From JBCCTJ01 sp039198585 (GTDB taxonomy: Bacteria > Bacteroidota > Bacteroidia > Cytophagales > Amoebophilaceae), in the NCBI GenBank assembly GCA_039198585.1, contig JBCCTJ010000005.1:1-38858 (forward strand): 38,858 nucleotides of DNA. The letters are read 5' to 3'. Shown here piece by piece: positions 38,039 to 38,858 of this stretch. Made by a program: the position numbers and the translations under genes. The notes beneath the pieces are model-generated. The model made no database searches. It saw nothing but the letters and a program-made list of their open reading frames with translations, and was not told where the DNA came from. The stretch's first letter is position 1. Each line of letters begins with the position of its first letter.

Positions 38039-38276
38039 GGATAGATGAGACACTTTCTCAGATAGGCGAAGAAGGGAAGCATCAGAGCCACTTGATGATT
38101 TTTATGATTATTAAAAATTTTGAAGCTAACAGTTGGCAGAAATATGCAGTAACCAATTTTCAATATCTTGCAAAAAAACACAATGAATTGTATGCTCCCT
38201 CCAACTTGATTTAGTGAAGAGACACCATTCTATCCAATCTTATGCTCTAACTCTGTATAAAATATTCGTAGATCAA
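38039..38276. other. Short region without a recognisable gene
   Basis: Separates the convergent FtsK relic and the Pro/Thr/Ser-rich gene. No hairpin terminator stands out. Confidence 0.4.
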
Positions 38277-38858
38277 TTACTCATCTACATCCCCTAGTGT
38301 AAGCTCTATGTCAGTTACAAGTTCTGATTGCTGATTATCACGTCTTTTTCTACAAAGATAAGCAACTGTGGTACAGCATATTAATAAAAATAATAGGCTG
38401 GATGGTGCAATAAAAGCAGCATAAGTTCCAGGTTGCCATGCATTACTTTGACTATTAGAATTACCAGAAGAGAAAGTAACTGGTAAATCAGTAGGACTAT
38501 ATGTTGGAAGATAGCTAAAGCTCTCCGTTGGAGCAATAGAAAGGTTAATGTTTGGGTATAAAAATGGAGTAGTTGTGGGATTTAATGAGGGGTTTACACT
38601 AGGGGAAAAAATCGGGTTAGTCGTCGACGATAGAGATGGTGGAGTGGTTGGGTTAATGGTACTACTTGTCGGATTCAATGAGGGGTTCACACTAGGCGAA
38701 AGAGTCGGGCTAGTCGTCGGCCATAGAGATGGCGGAGTGGTTGGGTTAGTGGTACTACTTGTCGGATTCAATGAGGGGTTCACACTAGGCGAAAGAGTCG
38801 GGCTAGTCGTCGGCGATAGAGATGGCGGAGTGGTTGGATTACTAGTACTACTTGTTGG
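38277..38858 (-). CDS. Pro/Thr/Ser-repeat single-pass membrane protein (5' partial)
   Basis: The frame is open to the window edge, so the start lies outside. At least three 31-residue units (93 bp) of the form NPTSSTTNPTTPPSL...SPSVNPSL are followed by a Ser/Tyr/Pro-rich stalk, one membrane helix (about 50-25 residues from the end), a basic stop-transfer CRKRR and an acidic tail ending LGDVDE. The layout resembles a eukaryotic mucin-like type I protein; no enzyme or adhesin domain is visible in the part shown. The repeats are richer in G+C than the surrounding sequence. Confidence 0.8.
   Translation of the reverse strand, partial: PTSSTSNPTTPPSLSPTTSPTLSPSVNPSLNPTSSTTNPTTPPSLWPTTSPTLSPSVNPSLNPTSSTINPTTPPSLSSTTNPIFSPSVNPSLNPTTTPFLYPNINLSIAPTESFSYLPTYSPTDLPVTFSSGNSNSQSNAWQPGTYAAFIAPSSLLFLLICCTTVAYLCRKRRDNQQSELVTDIELTLGDVDE
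38575..38858. repeat. 93-bp tandem repeat array
   Basis: Units at 38575-38667, 38668-38760 and 38761-38853, with a fourth beginning at 38854. The second and third are nearly identical; the first is diverged. In frame (31 codons) with the membrane protein gene. Confidence 0.9.

Noticed and set aside
38575..38858. 93-bp repeats as a noncoding satellite
   Set aside because: The unit length is a multiple of three, the frame is open throughout and leads into a stalk and membrane helix, so it is coding.

Overview
The window comes from an AT-rich, gene-reduced member of the Bacteroidota, most probably an intracellular symbiont of the Amoebophilus/Cardinium group (Amoebophilaceae). Three observations point there. 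The 16S rRNA gene has Bacteroidota-type sequence and stands without a 23S gene. Several genes carry the Bacteroidota promoter core TAnnTTTG. Housekeeping genes alternate with large exported proteins built from ankyrin, TPR and other repeats, and with decayed genes. The genus is an inference.

Layout. 1-117 is the tail of a plus-strand gene. 165-7989 (minus) holds an anchored ankyrin protein, the EngB GTPase, a dCMP-deaminase-type enzyme, an ABC-F protein, an anchored GNAT-like protein and a soluble acetyltransferase. 8336-10343 (plus) has two small exported proteins, one ankyrin-like and one TPR; the TPR gene lies between two diverged direct repeats. 10709-19808 (minus) carries two hypothetical proteins, dnaE, a thioredoxin-like membrane protein with a CxxS site, a PH-like membrane gene broken by an 11-bp tandem duplication, a micro-ORF and lepA. 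20006-21480 (plus) is a compact marC-rnhA-rnpA cluster. 21510-25907 (minus) is one 1465-residue exported protein whose tandem segments of about 86 residues read like ubiquitin-type beta-grasp domains. 26509-30771 has a polytopic membrane protein, an intact relative of the broken PH-like gene, an anchored TPR protein and a stand-alone TfoX C-terminal domain.

From 30.8 kb on the window is mostly ruins around one rRNA gene: frameshifted remnants (30869-31835), 16S rRNA with its own promoter and processing stem (32213-33740), an apparently ORF-less group II intron (34083-34743), a decayed DNA methyltransferase locus (35079-36095), a small membrane protein, an FtsK/SpoIIIE relic with three in-frame stops, and the C-terminal part of a Pro/Thr/Ser-repeat single-pass membrane protein that runs off the end.

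The most notable themes are: (i) the giant ubiquitin-like repeat protein; (ii) a shared plan of signal peptide, variable ectodomain, low-complexity linker, one C-terminal membrane helix and short tail, reused with ankyrin, TPR, GNAT-like, beta-grasp and mucin-like ectodomains; (iii) a 16S rRNA whose anti-Shine-Dalgarno core is changed from CCUCC to CCUCU; and (iv) precise lesions (an 11-bp duplication, clean nonsense codons) showing active gene decay.
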